A DNA stretch of 60,000 bases from Tubulanus polymorphus (lineage: Eukaryota; Nemertea; Palaeonemertea; Tubulaniformes; Tubulanidae), in contig NC_134036.1 of assembly GCF_964204645.1 (NCBI RefSeq), forward strand, positions 10,590,704 through 10,650,703, given 5' to 3'. Below are positions 33,230 through 60,000 of this stretch, piece by piece; position 1 is the stretch's first letter; every line of letters starts with the position of its first letter. The translations under genes were made by a program, and so were the position numbers. The notes under the pieces were generated by a model. The model did not search any database. It saw only the letters and a list, made by a program, of their open reading frames with translations, and was not told the DNA's origin.

Positions 33230-34300
33230 ATTATTTATGATTATGATTAAAATTATGCGAAAAACTATATCACCTTGAAATGTAGAAGGTATGATAGATA
33301 ATCTTTCTACATTTACTCAATTCTCGATTATCAAAATGAATGAATCAGTCACTTTTATAAAAAAAACCTCATGATCTAATCCAAAAAATTGCGATGGTTA
33401 AGACAAAAGTTTAGATTAACTCGAAAAATTCGGGATCATTAACGCCAAATAATCACAAATCATTAACACCAAAAATAGTAAAGAGTAATTGCTAAAATCA
33501 TGCTGATTCACAAACAATCTGTTACAATTAACAAAAATATGCAAAGAATAATTATCTTTGGAATGTAAACGTCATGATAGGAAATTTCTCTACATTCACT
33601 AAATTCTCGATTATTCAAATGAATAAATCAGTCACTTTTACAACAAGATCGTCATGATTCTTATTACCGAAAAAATTGAGACGATTGAGACAAAAAAGCC
33701 GTTAGTTAAACACCAAAAAATCGTTATGATCAACACCAAAATTCGTAAAGAGTAAATGCAAAAATCGTTTTGATTTAGTAACAAACAATATGTTTCAATT
33801 AACAAAAATTATGCATAGAACAGTCATCTTGAATAATCTCTCGACATTCGTTTAGTTCTCGGTTACCTTATTACCCAACTGAATAATCTCTCGACATTCG
33901 TTTAGTTCTCGGTTACCTTATTACCCAACTAATTAACATGACTTTAATCAGTCGATTTTTATACAAAATTGTTAAGATTTCCACCAAATAACCGTAATGA
34001 TCGACCTAAACAATGTTATGATTAGACTTCAAATAATTGCGATGAGTATCCACAAAAAATCGCTACGATTTACAAAACATGTTTCAATTAACAAAATTAT
34101 GCGAAGAACAATTATCTTGAAATGTAGACGGTATAATAGATAATCTGTTTACATTTACTAAATTCTCGATTATCTGATATTGCACAATTGATTAACACGA
34201 TTGAATAAGTCGATATCATTACAAAATCGCTCTGTGATTCCGATTCAGTCACAAAAAATCGTAATGATTAACCCCCGAAACATTGTCATGGATGAATGAC
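33230..34300. repeat. Tandem array of about four 270-290-base units, with a perfect 50-base inner duplication
   Basis: Diverged units repeat at about 33,276, 33,559, 33,827 and 34,118. Each has a GAAATGTAGA..GTATGATAGATAATCT block, a CTCGATTATC block and strings of AAAAATCGTAATGATTAA type. Inside the third unit, 33,831-33,880 is duplicated exactly at 33,881-33,930, a recent event. Non-coding; it lies just 3' of the phosphatase gene. Confidence 0.75.
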
Positions 34301-34618
34301 AAATCGTACAAAAATGTTTCAACGATTAAAGCCAGAAAATCGTCAACATTAACAAAATACGTTTTTAACAAAAGATCACCAAAATACCTTCAATCATTTC
34401 AATCGATACAAGACAAACCGTTTCAGTTAACAGAAAAAAAGGAATCGAAAATGCTTTATCGTGATTTTCGATTCGAAATCTGGATTTATATGTAACCTAT
34501 AATAAACCATTCCTTTATAAGTACGTCGCCGCCTGCTGCATACGCTTCGTTTTCGTGCGCAAAAAACACGTAGTCGAGTCAACGTGGAAGAAGCGTTATA
34601 CATTTCAAAACCGAGCCT

Positions 34619-59874
<25,256 letters not shown>

Positions 59875-60000
59875 CTAGAAGACAACAATTGAACAACATT
59901 TCACATACGTGTGTCGTACATGGCATTAGAATACATATATACAACGAATTCTCTGTTTCGTCGAAATCCTTTCGATGGCATTATCCGATCATGTTTTTTA
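59875..60000 (-). other. Intron 5' of the first visible RPTP exon
   Basis: Non-coding; the signal-peptide exon is expected further on, outside the window. Confidence 0.5.

Overview
The window is animal nuclear DNA. Its coding sequence is split into short exons with GT/AG borders, it is rich in decayed transposable elements, and its one large gene is a receptor tyrosine phosphatase with an ectodomain layout (discoidin/fucolectin-like, EGF-like, fibronectin III) that I associate with lophotrochozoan invertebrates. A mollusc or related marine animal is the best guess; the sequence does not settle the species.

Region by region. 1-3,880 is non-coding and holds two fold-back elements. 3,880-7,610 is an AT-rich block of compact same-strand genes: a zinc-ribbon/HNH nuclease, two small membrane proteins (one with an in-frame stop) and a Polinton-type DDE integrase core. 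It looks like a decayed virus-like mobile element. 7,686-8,918 is a four-exon, frame-broken copy of an uncharacterised multicopy family. 8,950-23,300 is mostly repeats (palindromic MITEs, a TTAA-flanked piggyBac-type MITE). Inside it lies a small secreted cystine-knot peptide gene (TATA box near 12,380, coding exons 14,766-14,838 and 15,179-15,258) that simple ORF calling misses because each exon is under 90 bases. 23,340-25,060 is a dead CR1/L2-like LINE on the minus strand. 25,060-34,600 holds weak ORFs, a tRNA-derived SINE, MITEs and tandem repeats.

34,619-59,874, minus strand, is the receptor phosphatase gene. I could place 25 exons plus a tandemly triplicated two-exon cassette, and every splice phase agrees from exon to exon. 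The 5' end (signal peptide) lies beyond the window. The protein reads: discoidin/fucolectin-like domain, EGF-like domain, fibronectin III domains with a basic RKKR site, one transmembrane helix, a low-complexity juxtamembrane segment, phosphatase domain D1 and domain D2. Three 920-base units at 40,578-43,337 each carry one A exon (juxtamembrane) and one B exon (start of D1). Entry and exit phase are both 1, so units can be swapped or skipped without a frame change. D1 has the catalytic cysteine but tryptophan where the signature arginine should be; D2 has the CX5R signature but lacks a recognisable WPD loop.

The 5.9-kb intron 48,268-54,137 carries a broken Ty3/gypsy element (protease, then reverse transcriptase). 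It is interrupted by a second AT-rich block (about 49,905-53,262) with its own small genes: a repeat-containing protein, a membrane protein and a one-finger C2H2 protein, plus a 1.1-kb minisatellite and repeated promoter-like motifs. The two AT-rich blocks share base composition, gene size and style and may be relics of the same kind of virus-like element; that link is inference.
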